Source: Lichtheimia corymbifera B2541
Taxonomy: Eukaryota > Mucoromycota > Mucoromycetes > Mucorales > Lichtheimiaceae
Length of the DNA stretch: 64,000 nt
Assembly (NCBI GenBank): GCA_000697475.1
Contig: JNEU01000511.1
Coordinates: 1-64,000 of the forward strand
Direction: 5' to 3'
Numbering within the stretch: the stretch's first letter is position 1; every line of letters begins with the position of its first letter. The notes beneath the pieces are model-generated. The model did not search any database. It had not been told where the DNA came from and saw only the letters and a program-made list of their open reading frames with translations. Shown here piece after piece: positions 37,231 to 49,839 of the stretch. The position numbers and the translations under genes were made by a program.

Positions 37231-38813
37231 TCAAATGCCTCCATGTAACCAAAAATCATCTAATGTTCTCTCTTCTGCTAAGCTTCCACAATGCGTGACA
37301 GGCGCTGTATGATGCAGGGAAGCGATTGAAGTGCTGCCGGCTAATAACTGTAATCCGTAAGGTTGAGATGAAGAGTATTGGTGATTTCTCCTCAATGGTC
37401 TGGGTGCTATGGATGATAATGATGTATTGGTGGATGATAGACAACATGAGGATGCTTGTTGTTGTTGTGGTGGTGGTGATTCATCGACTTCTTCTTCTTC
37501 TTCTTCCACAATTTCGTTGTTTTGGGCGATACTCAATGATGAGACATAATCTGGCAACCTTTCTTCATCCCTGTAGATACTTTGATAGGTGGGCAATCCA
37601 TCATCGTTGCTTTGTTGGTCTTCTCGTAAGTTTAGAAAAGGAGTGATCTGAAATGGCAAGCCAATGCAAATGGGTGGTGATTCACCTGCCACGTGGATAA
37701 TGAGGCGGATGAAATGGCGGATCTCCAGGAAAGGGGAATCAAGCGAATAGGTCAATGAACCATGGGATAAAAGTGTCACTTTTCCATTAGGAGAGATTGT
37801 TTTCCGCTTGGACGTTGGCTGATACCCCATGCCTGATAAGTAAGTGGGCACAGATACGACTCGTCTCAATTGACCTGGTTGGGGTGTGCTGGTAACTGAT
37901 GGAAGGGTATTGTTCAGCTCCTGCTGTTGCTGTAACGGGAATGAAAACGAAATAGGGGTATCGAGCGGCGGATGAAGATAGGTGGATGGCGTATTGTTGG
38001 ATATGACAAGATGCCGCTTGGAATTCCTTTTGTGAAAAAAGGGAGGAGATCAATAAGAGAACCCACATTAGCCACACACATAGCAAAACCTTCTTACATT
38101 GTCTCATCTCGATAGATTTCTTCTTGAACGACATCCACTTGTATCCTTTCAATAGTCCATTCATATGATGATGATGGATGGGTATGCAAGACGCCATTGA
38201 ACTCCAATGTTTCTTCTTCGAGACAAGCCCAACGTGGCACCTGAAACTCCCAAGCAAGTAATCCGGGCCGTTCGCCATGCATCATTAATCGGGGCACTCG
38301 ATATCCATCGACGTATCCATAAACAACATCCCTTGGCATCAACGTTTTACACACTTTGATCTCTCGTTCGACATGGATCTCCTTTGTGAATTTGCCAGTG
38401 GGAACGACGATAGCATATATTTTGTGTGAAATGTCGCAAAAGTCGTTTGAAAAGGAGCTGCACAAGTTTCCAGGAATCGTGAGCTCAAATCCCATTTCTG
38501 TTATGCCGCTCGGAATAGTAGCATCTTGAAGCAAGACACTTTTTGACTTGCGTAACGTCTTGCAACCGTGCATACGCTCAGCGAGAATCGAGTGGGTTGA
38601 TTTGAAAGGATCGCGCCATGACAAGTGTGTGCACCCTTTGAACCGTATTTCAACGCGATTCAACTTGATCGGTCGTCCAGTAACCAGTCGAAGCTTGCCT
38701 CGTAACTTTTGTCGCTTTGGATACGTCGAATACTTTTGCTGGTTGGGACGTGGAGCAAAAAAGTACACCACATCCGGAAAATCAAGCTCGACAGCAATAA
38801 AGCCCTTGACCAT
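37231..38813 (-). CDS. Arrestin-like protein (alpha-arrestin family)
   Basis: Two exons: 38098-38813 and 37231-38026; 503 residues. The ATG at 38813 (MVKGFIAVELDFPDVVYF) is chosen because the upstream in-frame extension is low-complexity leader. Arrestin_N features: RGKLRLVTGRPIKLNRVEIRF, FKGCTHLSW, then FELTIPGNLCSSF and YAIVVPTG; the Arrestin_C half continues from LLAWEFQVPRW through the second exon, with HFIRLIIHVAGESPP and the IGLPFQITPF strand. Alpha-arrestins in fungi recruit the HECT ligase Rsp5 to plasma-membrane transporters for endocytosis. A PPxY-like site, GLPTYQSIYRDEERLPDYV, lies in the tail but is not a perfect PPxY, so ligase recruitment is uncertain. An acidic Glu run and poly-Gln follow. 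The cargo is unknown. Confidence 0.83.
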
Positions 38814-39706
38814 ATTACAGTCGTTGTCAATCCAAAAAAGGGGGAGAGGCTGGGTATATATATAGAGAGAGAGAGTGGGTGTAAAACACGAGAGAAAGGA
38901 GGAAATAGAAAGTGCCATCTGCATTGGGTTTTGTTAATCATTCAGCAACAGCCTCGTACTACCTTATCCCTTTTGAGGATGCGTCTCATTTTTATTAACA
39001 ATAATGATGAGCTATATTATATTTTGTAACGGTCAATGATGATGCCTTTTGTGCGTGATATTCAAATAGTGAAAGATCGACCAAGTTGGTCTAGGCTGTG
39101 CTCGATGGACATAGTTCCATTCAACGGCTTCTACCTTCAAAGCCCACATTTTACGTATAGCACTGCTTTATCAAGATGAGTGGTCCTTTCAGCAACCTTG
39201 TGGATTAGAGCTGTTAGTCGTGGTTCTTTGTTTTCTTGCTTCATTGTCGCGGTGATCATTGTAATAAGGCATGCTGCATGCTACACCCTATTTCCTGGGA
39301 CCTTGATAATGGCCTCCTGAACACCATCTCATTCATGGTAGCCCAAGAAAGATTAATATGCTACCCAATGCAAATACATCAATGATCACGCAAGAAAACG
39401 TAGTGCCTGCCACCCAAAAACAATTTGATGATGATCTCTCTATCATGTGTTTGGGCCTGTTCCTGATTGAACAACAACTTTGGAAGAGCAGAATAAAGAA
39501 GACACCATTATCCTTCAATAAGCACGGCCATCTATTTATATGTGAACTAATACAGCTCCATGCATGGAACCCTTATTGTGCAGCAAGAAGAAGAATGCTC
39601 TTGGCAATGCAACTATGCTACGGACCAAGACCGCCATACTAATTGAAGCTATTGCAGCACATTAAGCTTCCGCACATTGTTCCTCTTTCTCTTTCTTACA
39701 GTAGTC
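38814..39706. other. Divergent promoter region, arrestin-like / YTP1-like
   Basis: About 890 bases. CT-rich leader (GA-rich on plus, 38860-38910) before the arrestin-like start and a CT-rich leader before 39707. Short ORFs on both strands lack support. Confidence 0.45.
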
Positions 39707-41374
39707 ATGGACGACCACAGCCACGAGCACGAACATGGTGCGACCGGGCATTCTCACAACCTCGATCCATCAGTCTTTGAAACGAGTGCTGCCACCGACG
39801 AGCCCATTGGCTACATCATGGCTCTGCACATTACGTTCATGGTGATATGTATGTCACTGTTGCTACATAGTCATTTGCTTTTCTATGGACTCATATATAT
39901 ATACAACAGCGTTTGGATTTTTATTCCCATTCGGTATGGTACTTGGCTTGGCTAGAAATCGATGGCATGTCCCAGTCCAGATACTTGCAACAGCACTGTT
40001 TGTGGTGGGATATTTCTTGGCCCATGCCCATGCGGGTCGTAACTATGTAAGTAGCAGCTATTATTCTCTCCCCCTCACTCATTCCGATATCCCGCGCGCG
40101 CGTTTGATACATATTCTTTTGACCTAATTTATGCAATGCAAACTATTTCATTTAGGAGCCACATATTGCACATCGATGGTTTGCCTCTATCCTGATATGG
40201 TTGCTTGTCGGCCAGTTAGCCATTGGCGTCTATTTGAAACTGCATCTGGAACGTGGCATTCATGGTCGCATTCGGCCTTTTGTTGTACCGTTTCACAAAG
40301 TCCTTGGTGCCTTGGTTCCCGTTATTGGCTATGTCCAAATCTTGCTTGGTGTCATTGCAAGCCTTGGCTTTTGCTATGGAGGTAATAGATTTATACATTA
40401 TTCCTTTGGATGATGGCTCATATTTTTTTCTTCTAGATCATACGGGTCAATGTCTAGCTCACTTTATTATGGGTTCATCCTTCGTTGGCTATGGTATCCT
40501 GATGTTACTCTCGTTACGTGTGGGTGGTCCATGGTTATTACGACGCGGAAAAAGCCAAGAATGGTACGACAGCTGGGTGATTATGCTCTGGGGTATTGTC
40601 AACACATTCACTGAGCATCGGTAAGTGACACTCAAATGTTGTCAGCTCTCTGTATACATATACTCATGAATATGATAGATGGGGTCAACCCTGGAACCAT
40701 GGTGATTATCAGCATACTTCAATGGGAATTATTTGGTGGATTGCTGGTGCAGTTGGCATTGTCTTGAGCAGAAACGGCAATCGTTCAGTGATTCCTTCGG
40801 TTCTTATCATGTTGACAGCTGTCTCATTTTTCGGTCATGCACAACACGTACCCAACAGCGAGAAACTCCATTCCTATTTCGGATACATGCTCATGGCAGG
40901 AGGATTCAGCCGTATCATTGAAATCTGTTTTGTATGGAAAGAAGGCAACTTTAGCATCTCCCCCTTCCAGTATATCCCTCCTTTGGTATGTGATGTTGTA
41001 CACGCACACAAAGAGCCTAACTAACCATGGAATCATAGACATTGATGCTTTCTGGTTTGCTCTTTATGGGTTCCAATGAAGAGCAGCTATTGCTTCTGAG
41101 TGCCTTGAACATTGATCCAGGATCGTACAGCAATATTCTCCTTTCATTTGGTTTTGCCGTCTTTTTATTCTCCTTGGGCCTCATTCTCTTATGGGAAAAG
41201 CTTACACAATATCTTCCATCAGCTGCATCCCGTACACAACCAGCTCCTGTTGGAGATTATAGCCAGCTCAATAACGTGGAAACGATCCATGATGCAAGCT
41301 CTGATTTTCTGGAGGATGATGAAGACGAAGATGCCATGCAACTCAAGACACGTGTTGGTCCCAACCATATTTAA
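39707..41374 (+). CDS. YTP1-like multi-pass membrane protein (DUF2427 + Ytp1 domain)
   Basis: Six exons: 39707-39848, 39910-40046, 40156-40381, 40437-40620, 40679-40985, 41039-41374; 443 residues. A His/Glu-rich N-terminus is followed by a cytochrome-b561-like four-helix block (SFGFLFPFGMVLGLARNRWH, FFLAHAHAGRNY, HRWFASILIWLLVGQLAIG, PFHKVLGALVPVIGYVQILL) whose conserved His residues suggest haem binding. The Ytp1 signature then reads FTEHRWGQPWNHGDYQHTSM and FFGHAQHVPNSEKLHSYFGY with more helices and an acidic cytosolic tail. Yeast YTP1 is poorly understood; a role in membrane redox or metal handling is inference only. It is convergent with the LENG1-like gene. Confidence 0.88.
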
Positions 41375-41573
41375 CCTAATCTTCTTTTTTGTTACCCACA
41401 CACACATCCACTCACTCACTCACTCAAAATCACTTGTATCCAGCCTTCCCTTTCACTCGCATGCTGATTGTATATTTACTTCATACATATAAACATTTCT
41501 GATGGCATGTATGACATCTGACTTTATAGACACAAACGAAATTGATTATGTATAGTGGTAAAATGAGAGAACT

Positions 41574-42650
41574 CTATCGTCGTCTTCGCCTTCGCTCGTG
41601 AGCTTCAGCAGTCTCGGTTGGATTGAATTGGGAATGGTATGTGTCTGGTGGTTTGATGTCTGGTACTTCTCCAAATACATATGCCTTGGTACGCATTCTT
41701 TCTGCTTGCTCCCGTTGTAAACGCTTTGCTCGTAATGCTTCAATCGATGATGATGATGATGATGATGATGGTGATGCTGATTTTGTTTTCTTGCTCTTTT
41801 CCTTGTGATGTCGATGATAAGAACCATAACGTCGCTCTTTACGTGCTTCTTCTCGCTTGGCCATCTTGCTCTGGATTTCCGCCAGCGGATCCTCATTCAG
41901 ATGAATTGCCCTTTTCCGCCTAAATAATCACAATTAGCCATGATACTACCTCCTCCTCATTGCAACTTGCCTCTTTTCCTTTGCCTTTGTGTCTTTACTT
42001 CGATCAGGCTTTGTTTCCCCGTAGCGATCATACTCTTTTACTGCGTACCATGGCGTGGATTCTATAAAAATGCATAAGATAATGGCTCCCTTATACCAGA
42101 TATTGTATATCCATACCTTTGACTCCTTTATCCAAATACATTGTCAATTGTCGATCAAGCTTGGCTTCCTTTTCCTTCTCTTCAGCTTCGCGTTCCTCGT
42201 TTTTAGCATACCGATCGCCTTGATCCTATATCAACTAATGAGTTATCTAGATAAGCATCATGCTTTTCCTTTAGCTTACACTGCCGAATAACACAACATG
42301 TTCAGGCGGCTTTTTCACGACAGCGCCATCCGTTGATGCCGAGGAATCATCAAGCTGCTTGTACCGACTTTCTGCTCGTTGTCGCAATAGATTAAGACGT
42401 GCCTCACTTTCCTGAACAATACAAGATCTATAGTCAGTATCATCTTGAAAGTACCATCCAGCTTTCAACTTACCGCCTTTATAGCTCGTTCGGCTTTGGC
42501 AGCTTCTTCTTCTTGGGCTTTAGCTTCATCCCGCTTCACCTTTTCAATGTTCTTCTTGTTGTAGACATGCCAGCTATATAGTAAAATAAACATCGAGTAC
42601 GAGGGATCCCCAGGTGTTTTCATTTACCTTTTGTGTGGAAGAATGTTCAT
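41574..42650 (-). CDS. LENG1 homologue (CIR_N domain, spliceosome-associated)
   Basis: Six exons (high to low): 42628-42650, 42474-42573, 42280-42411, 42117-42225, 41971-42061, 41574-41919; 266 residues. The N-terminus MNILPHKSWHVYNKKNIEKV is the CIR_N motif of LENG1 (NILPKKSWHV in animals), followed by the charged helix RDEAKAQEEEAAKAER. Later blocks also match LENG1 in order: STPWYAV, LNEDPLAEIQSKMAKREEA, IEALRAKRLQREQAERMRTKA and YHSQFNP near the end. CIR_N proteins include the splicing factor Cwc25, and animal LENG1 is reported with spliceosomes; a pre-mRNA splicing role is inferred. The last intron (41920-41970) needs a GC donor (GAG|GCAAGT): a GT donor four bases on leads to a stop. Highly charged, with poly-Ser and a C-terminal Arg run. 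Confidence 0.87.
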
Positions 42651-43218
42651 TGAGGAACCAAAGCGACAGATCACAATTCGGAGAGTGTAGAGGAAAGAGA
42701 GATAAGACGGTGCGCTCTCTCAAAAAAGAAAGGGGATTTTTGCGCAGCCCATGCATGATTGCCACATCAACCCGCCCAATCCGATCCTCTTTTTACCATC
42801 TCGTTAGACAAAGCACGTCCATGGTCACATTTACTCTTTATTGTTGACTATAATTGACCTTAAAATACAATTGATACATTCATTTGATAAGGACGGTATA
42901 CGAAGAAACTAGGATGGACTCATCTGAAAACTGCATTTGCGCACATCGTCATATCATGTCATGAACCAAATCTTCCTCATTGATGGAAGTTTATGCAGTA
43001 CCCCCAGCTCAATTGGAATAATAAAGTGAGCAGGGTGGGAAACGTGATTTGCAGTGGGAGCCTGTCAAAGTTGATTGGATCCATTTCTGAGATTTGATGT
43101 CACAGCGGACCGAGTTGAATATTATTTATCGGTCCAAAAGGGCCTACTTCTTTGCCAGCCAGCTCTTGTGCTCTTTTTCCACCAACACAATACTCCCCAC
43201 TCTTTTTACATACCAATC
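42651..43218. other. Divergent promoter region, LENG1-like / complex I 23-kDa subunit
   Basis: About 570 bases shared by two divergent starts. No supported ORF, RNA gene or repeat. Confidence 0.45.
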
Positions 43219-44253
<1,035 letters not shown>

Positions 44254-44476
44254 AAGTACCGTATACACCCACAATGAATACAATTCGATCTTTATTTGCA
44301 TGATTGGGAAATGGCATGCTCTGGAATGGTGAAGGTGATATGAGTGAGGGTGGTACCATGATAGCAGATGCGGGTGTTGCACTTGTAGGATTATAAAAGG
44401 GGAACAATCATGCACTTGGCCACGCACAAAAAATACGTAGCCTTGAAAAAGGAATCCGCAACCACGAACTCTTTTC

Positions 44477-45025
44477 AATTGCTGATATCAAAAGTGTCCC
44501 CGATCATTCTCGCTGCTTACCGAACACGCATACCAATATTAAGAGTAGGTTGGCAACATGATAAGTCACCTTTCTGATATATGCGCCCCATCACTTTATC
44601 AGCTCACGCATCAATTTATCAATCATCCCCACGCCCACCGTGCACAATAAAACGATGTTGTCGCCACCCCATCATTCTCCCACACATGTCTCTTTCCTCT
44701 ATCATACTTCTTTGATTGCTTGCAAGGTTAAATCATTAAGGTCTGTGTGTATCCTACTATCTTTCAGCATGTGAATAAGCGCTGATCTTTTATGGTCTTT
44801 CATAGTGCTTTATTCTTCATCCTACTCTCATCGGCGTTGTATTGCGATATTGTAATCTGGTAATGAGGTAATGCCATATCAAGTTGCTTGATGAGTCACT
44901 ACTCATACATGCCACCTTGTTATTTTCGATATAGCTATCTCCCGTGATGCATCTCCAAAGTTGGTGTCGGCGCCATGGTCTACGACGGGTGCTGAAATTG
45001 ACTTGGTGCAAATAGCAAGGTCCCT
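44477..45025 (+). repeat. Diverged dispersed repeat, copy 2
   Basis: Co-linear with 394-1085 in the same orientation, starting at ATTGCTGATATC and ending near TGGTGCAAATAGCAAGG. It is about 140 bases shorter, mainly one gap corresponding to 500-590 of copy 1. No frame is kept between copies, and I see no terminal repeats. See copy 1 for shared blocks. Confidence 0.75.
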
Positions 45026-45624
45026 AAATGCACGTCTCGAAGACCTTGCATTAAGCCATACAACATCTCCTACTCGCGTGTATCCTCCCACGCATCAACC
45101 GGAGGAAGCATGGACACCTTACCAGTATTGCCGTAACAGCGATTTGGCTTCCTTCATTGGCCCCTGTGAACTATATCTCAAACGTTGCAGCCGCTATTTG
45201 TTGAGCACTTTGATAAAACGGGACTTCCCTATCTCTTTAGGGTTGACTCACCCTCGACCGGGAAGTACGCTTCGTTTGGAAACTTCATAACGTGGCGATC
45301 CACATGGCAAAGGACGTGTCAACGGCAGCCCATTCGTTTTTTTAAGGATTGCTCGTAGATATGCCAAGTGTATATGTCTGCCGCGTGTCAAGAACAGAGA
45401 CTGTGTCAGTAACAAATTGCGAAGAGCACCTTCCATCTCTTAGGCACGTCCTGTATATGGCATGGGCGGCATAGACGATTATTAGGAAATCCTTGGAAGC
45501 ATTGAATGCAGGTGGTGACGATGGTTTCGAATCACATGACAGTCTCAAGGATATCATGCAGCTTAGTGATGATGAATTTCAAGTACCATCCACATTTACA
45601 ACACCTGACAGGGACAAGCAGTAA
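45026..45624 (+). pseudogene. Decayed protein-coding gene, family unrecognised
   Basis: Two overlapping frames look like one broken protein. The first, continuing out of repeat copy 2, reads LNARLEDLALSHTTSPTRVY, then FIGPCELYLKRCSRYLL and LIKRDFPISLGL, and ends in a stop near 45290. A second frame takes over at about 45245: LTLDREVRFVWKLHNVAIHM, KDVSTAAHSFF, stop (after a T7 run at about 45336), GLLVDMPSVYVCRV, HVLYMAWAA, stop, IIRKSLEALNAGGDD, ending QLSDDEFQVPSTF and a natural stop at 45622-45624. One frameshift and two in-frame stops make a working product unlikely. I do not recognise the family; it is not the same family as the remnant at 1180-1798. Confidence 0.5.
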
Positions 45625-45867
45625 GAACAAGCACCATGTCTCCTAACATAGATGAATCTTCATTTACCCATTCGCTCATTTTGAACAATATTTATGTATA
45701 TAACTAGTCTATCACCGTTAGCACATATGTAAATATATAATATAAAAACATGTGTATGTCAATACCATTTTCCCAACCTGGTTTGATATATGGATTCTTA
45801 TTGAGAGACATTACAAAAATGCTTTATTTTTTCGGTGTGCTAGGATAGTACTACTATTCTTACGATT
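45625..45867. other. AT-rich spacer before the HSP90 stop
   Basis: About 240 AT-rich bases between the decayed gene and the HSP90 stop codon; it should hold the HSP90 3' UTR. Confidence 0.4.
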
Positions 45868-48038
45868 TTAATCCACTTCCTCCATCTTAGATGTTTCGCC
45901 AGCAGGCTGGTCACCACCTGGAGCTGCTTGTGCTGTGCTATCTTCTTCCATGGTCGTATCATCTTCATCAATGCTCAAGCCAAGGGCGACCATACGATAG
46001 ATGCGATAAGCAAAGTTGGATGGGTCATCGAGTGAAAAGCCAGAAGTCAACAATGCGGTCTCATACAACAGCTGGGTAAGATCTTTCACAGTACGATCAC
46101 TGGAATCTTCACTAAACTTTTGCTTGAGTGCCTTGATAATGCCATGATTGGGATTAAGCTCGAGTGTCTTTTTGGATGCCATATAACTGGACATGGTGCT
46201 GTCACGTAGAGCCTGTGCTTTCATGATACGTTCCATATTGGCTGACCATCCAAATTGACCGGTAGTGAGCACACAGGGTGACGTGGTGAGGATGTCAGAA
46301 ATGATAACCTTTTCAATCTTGTCACCAAGCGTATCCTTGACGGCTTTGCAAAGAGGCTCGTATTCCTTCTTTTCTTCTTCGAGTCGCTTCTTTTCTTCTT
46401 CATCTTCCTCAAGCTCGACACCCTCCTTTGTGATGCACACCAACTTTTTGTCCTCATATTCACGTAGCTGCGAGATACAGTATTCGTCAATGGGATCTGT
46501 CATCAAAAGCACTTCAAAGCCACGCTTCTTGAAGCCTTCGAGGAAAGGTGAATTCTCCACAGATGCACGTGATTCGCCAGTGATGTAGTAAATGTTCTTT
46601 TGCTTTTCAGACATCCGGGTCACATAATCCTTGAACGATGTCATCTCGTCACCTGACTTGGTGGAATAGTAGCGTAGCAGATCAGCAAGCTTGTTGCGGT
46701 TTTGGTTGTCCTCATGGATGCCAAGCTTAAGGTTCTTTGAGAATGCTTCATAAAAGGTGTTGAAGTTGTCCTTGTCCTCGGCAATCTCGTTGAACATTTC
46801 CAAACATTTCTTGACAAGGTTTTTGCGGATAACCTTGAGAATCTTGTTTTGCTGAAGCATCTCACGAGAAATGTTGAGTGGCAAGTCTTCCGAGTCAACG
46901 ACACCCTTGACAAAGTTGAGCCATTCAGGGATCAAATCTTCACAGTCGTCGGTAATGAATACACGTCGCACATATAGCTTAATGTTGTTGCGCTTCTTTT
47001 TGGTTTCAAACATGTCAAATGGCGCACGACGTGGGACAAAAAGGATGGCACGGAATTCAAGCTGACCCTCCACTGAAAAGTGCTTGACAGCAAGTTGATC
47101 TTCCCAGTCATTGGTGAGTGCCTTGTAAAACTGTGAATATTCCTCAGGCTTGACATCCTCAGGATTACGTGTCCAGATAGGCTTTGTCTTGTTAAGCTCC
47201 TCAGTGTCAATGACCTTCTCTTTGATCTTGGTTGTCTTTGGCTTCTTCTCTTCATCCTCGTCTTTGACCTCTTCAATACGTGGCTTTTCTTCATCTTCCT
47301 TAGCTTCTTGCTCAGCCTCTTCATCTGGCACTTCTTTTTCGACCTCCTTTTCGGTTACAAGTTGGATTGGATACGAAATAAACTCTGAGTGCTTCTTGAC
47401 AACATCCTTGATGCGTCGTTCTTCCAGATATTCAAGCTGATCCTCTTTCATAAACAAGCGCAATTCGGTGCCTCGGCCTAAACGCTCATTGACTTCGTCA
47501 AGGGTGATAGTAAAGTGACCACCAGCAGCGGATTCCCAAATGTATTGCTCGTCGTCATTATGCTTCGTGATCACTTGCACCTTGTCAGCCACCAGATAGG
47601 CGGAATAAAAGCCCACACCAAATTGACCAATCATGGAAATATCAGCACCAGCAGACAATGCCTCCATAAATGCTTTTGTGCCCGATTTTGCAATGGTACC
47701 AAGGTTGTTGACCAAATCAGCCTTTGTCATGCCAACACCTGTATCACGAATACACAAGACATTGTGCTGTTTATCGGGTGTGATGCGAATAAAGAGCTCC
47801 TTTTGCGAATCAAGCACCGAAGGATCCGTCAATGATTGATATCGCACCTTGTCCAAAGCATCTGACGCGTTCGAGATTAATTCACGCAAAAAGATTTCCT
47901 ATTTCCTATTTTAGGACATGCTGCACATCACTTTTAATGTCGACTTGTTCTTGCCTTGTTGGAATAAAAGGTGTTGATGATAAGACTCATCAACTGAGAG
48001 ATCTCAGCTTGAAACGAAAATGTCTCTGATTCAGGCAT
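45868..48038 (-). CDS. HSP90: Cytosolic heat-shock protein 90
   Basis: Two exons: 47955-48038 and 45868-47898; 704 residues ending in MEEVD, the TPR-cochaperone docking motif of cytosolic Hsp90. The N-terminal ATPase domain has [48 protein letters not shown] and [15 protein letters not shown] (GHKL nucleotide site). A charged Glu/Lys linker (about 213-260) leads to the middle domain ([20 protein letters not shown]) and the dimerisation domain ([19 protein letters not shown]). It folds kinases, receptors and other clients in the cytosol. The single intron (47899-47954) needs a GC donor (AAG|GCAAGA): retention gives an early stop, and only this splice restores FYSNKEIFLREL. The start lies only 124 bases after the stop of the upstream same-strand gene. 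Confidence 0.97.
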
Positions 48039-48162
48039 GGTGTCGAAAAAAGTGGGTTGGTGTCAAGAAAGAGAGAGGCGAAAAATGAAATACAAGGGAG
48101 AGAAGAGGAGGTTGTGTGTAATTTATGCAGCTGTTTTTTCCATTGTTTCACAAATAAATCAA

Positions 48163-49839
48163 TCATCGTCCCCTGCTATCTTCTAGCTCTTCTAAGTAGT
48201 CACGGAAAAGATCCTCGCGTAATCGTTTGGATTCAATGGCATGGTAACGGGTGTCCTTTTCCAATATCAACTTGGCATCACGCCACCTCATTCCAGGCTG
48301 AATATCTTTGGTCTCCCGTAATAATTCATTGTATGCAGCTTCTCTTTGTCGTGATGATCCACCCGATTCCTTCTCTTTGCGCAGCTTTTTCACATAGTCT
48401 CTGAACATCGCTTCGCGCGTCTTGGATTCACGGATGGCCTTGAAACGAGGGTCATTCTTTGCCTTTCGACGAAAATCATCCCAATACATCTTGGTGGTGG
48501 CTTCTTGTTTCAAAAGTGACATGAATTCCTCTTCGGGCGACTAAATATAGCGCATCGTGATGAGTTACCCTCCTTATGAACAACACCCCCTCCATTACTT
48601 TACCTTTTTCTGTGGTCGTTTTGCTTTTTGTTCCTCTGCGAGCACACGGCAATAGTTGTTGAACAGGTTTTTTCGCTTGCCATGTGGGAGCACTATAGAT
48701 CATACAATGGATTAATAGGGTTGATCTCATGCAACGCATGGATACCATCATCACTTACATGCATATCTCTCGTCATTGATGAATTTGGGTAGTTCCTTTT
48801 CCCATGTGGAGAAAGGATCGAGATTCTTCTCAGTCAACATTTGCTATATGAGGCGTACGTACAAACAAATAAGCCCATGGAAAGGATTAGAATCACGTGT
48901 CAGATACTTACTGTGAAAAGCTCAATCTTTTCTTCATCTGATATCTGGGGGCCAGTGCTACTTTCAATCGGCTGTACTGATGATGATGGTGCTGCTTCTT
49001 GTGCTTGTGCTGCAGTATCGTTTTGAGTAGCTGGTTGCTGTTGCTGTTGCTCTTCCTCTGCAGGTGCAGGTTCTTCTTCTTTGGTGTCACCTTCAACATT
49101 GATGCCCATAGCTTCCATTTCTTCTGGATCCATATTCTGCAATTGCCACATGATATCCTCCTCTGTCATTCTATGGGACGAACTCTTAGTCTCCTTAAAT
49201 GAATAAAGTCAAATGATTGAACTTACTCAGTAGTCTCCTCTGGTTCTTGCTCCTCTTGATCAGTCTTTGTACGTTTGGAATCATTCTCCTGCGCTTCTTG
49301 TTCCTGTAACTTTCTCTTGCGACTTTCCTCCTCTTCCAGACGTTCTTGTTCCTTGAGCTTCTCGATGGGTTCTTTCAATTCCTCTGGCATCTCCCACACT
49401 GATTTTTTGTTGGCCTTGTCGAAATAAAATTCCAATCCATCTGATGTTCGTACAAGCAGCCACTCTGTGTGAGGAATGGGCTTCCTAATATCAGTGGTGG
49501 TGTGGTGTGAGCTGTCATGTAATACCCCCATATACACTACACGTCTTTGTCATACTTTGTCTTTTTCTGCTTCTTTTTGGAATCAGTCGCATTGGAAGTT
49601 TGATCAGACGTTTGTTGAGCTACAGGTGCTGTCGGTGCTGGATCTATAGGTCGTGTCCATGAAGTGACGCCCGTAACAGCATTGTAATAGTACACTTCGC
49701 CTTGTGGAGTCATAGTCATTTGCCAGTTGGGAGGTAATGGAGGTCCTGGCATGAATGGTGGTGGTGGTGGAGGACGAGAAGCACCAGGTTGACCTTGGAA
49801 AGGCATCGATGCTGGTGGTGGTTGCCCACTGTTGTTCAT
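48163..49839 (-). CDS. WW/FF-domain protein, TCERG1 (CA150)-like
   Basis: Six exons (high to low): 49541-49839, 49227-49484, 48912-49170, 48759-48843, 48604-48692, 48163-48540; 455 residues. A Pro-rich start leads to WW domain 1 (about 36-64: LPPNWQMTMTPQGEVYYYN) and WW domain 2 (about 105-135: TEWLLVRTSDGLEFYFDK), then a long Glu/Gln coiled-coil-like stretch. At least three FF domains follow: EKNLDPFSTWEKELPKFIND, LLKQEATTKMYWDDFRRKAK and LLRETKDIQPGMRWRDAKLI. WW domains bind Pro-rich splicing factors, and FF domains bind phosphorylated RNA polymerase II tail, so the protein likely couples transcription and splicing in the nucleus. Prp40 is the alternative, but the spacing of WW domains and the acidic linker fit TCERG1/Dre4 better. 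Confidence 0.87.

Noticed and set aside
38814..38924. Upstream in-frame extension of the arrestin-like protein (MQMALSISSF...)
   Set aside because: Composition is that of a CT-rich leader, and arrestin homology begins at MVKGFIAVELDF.
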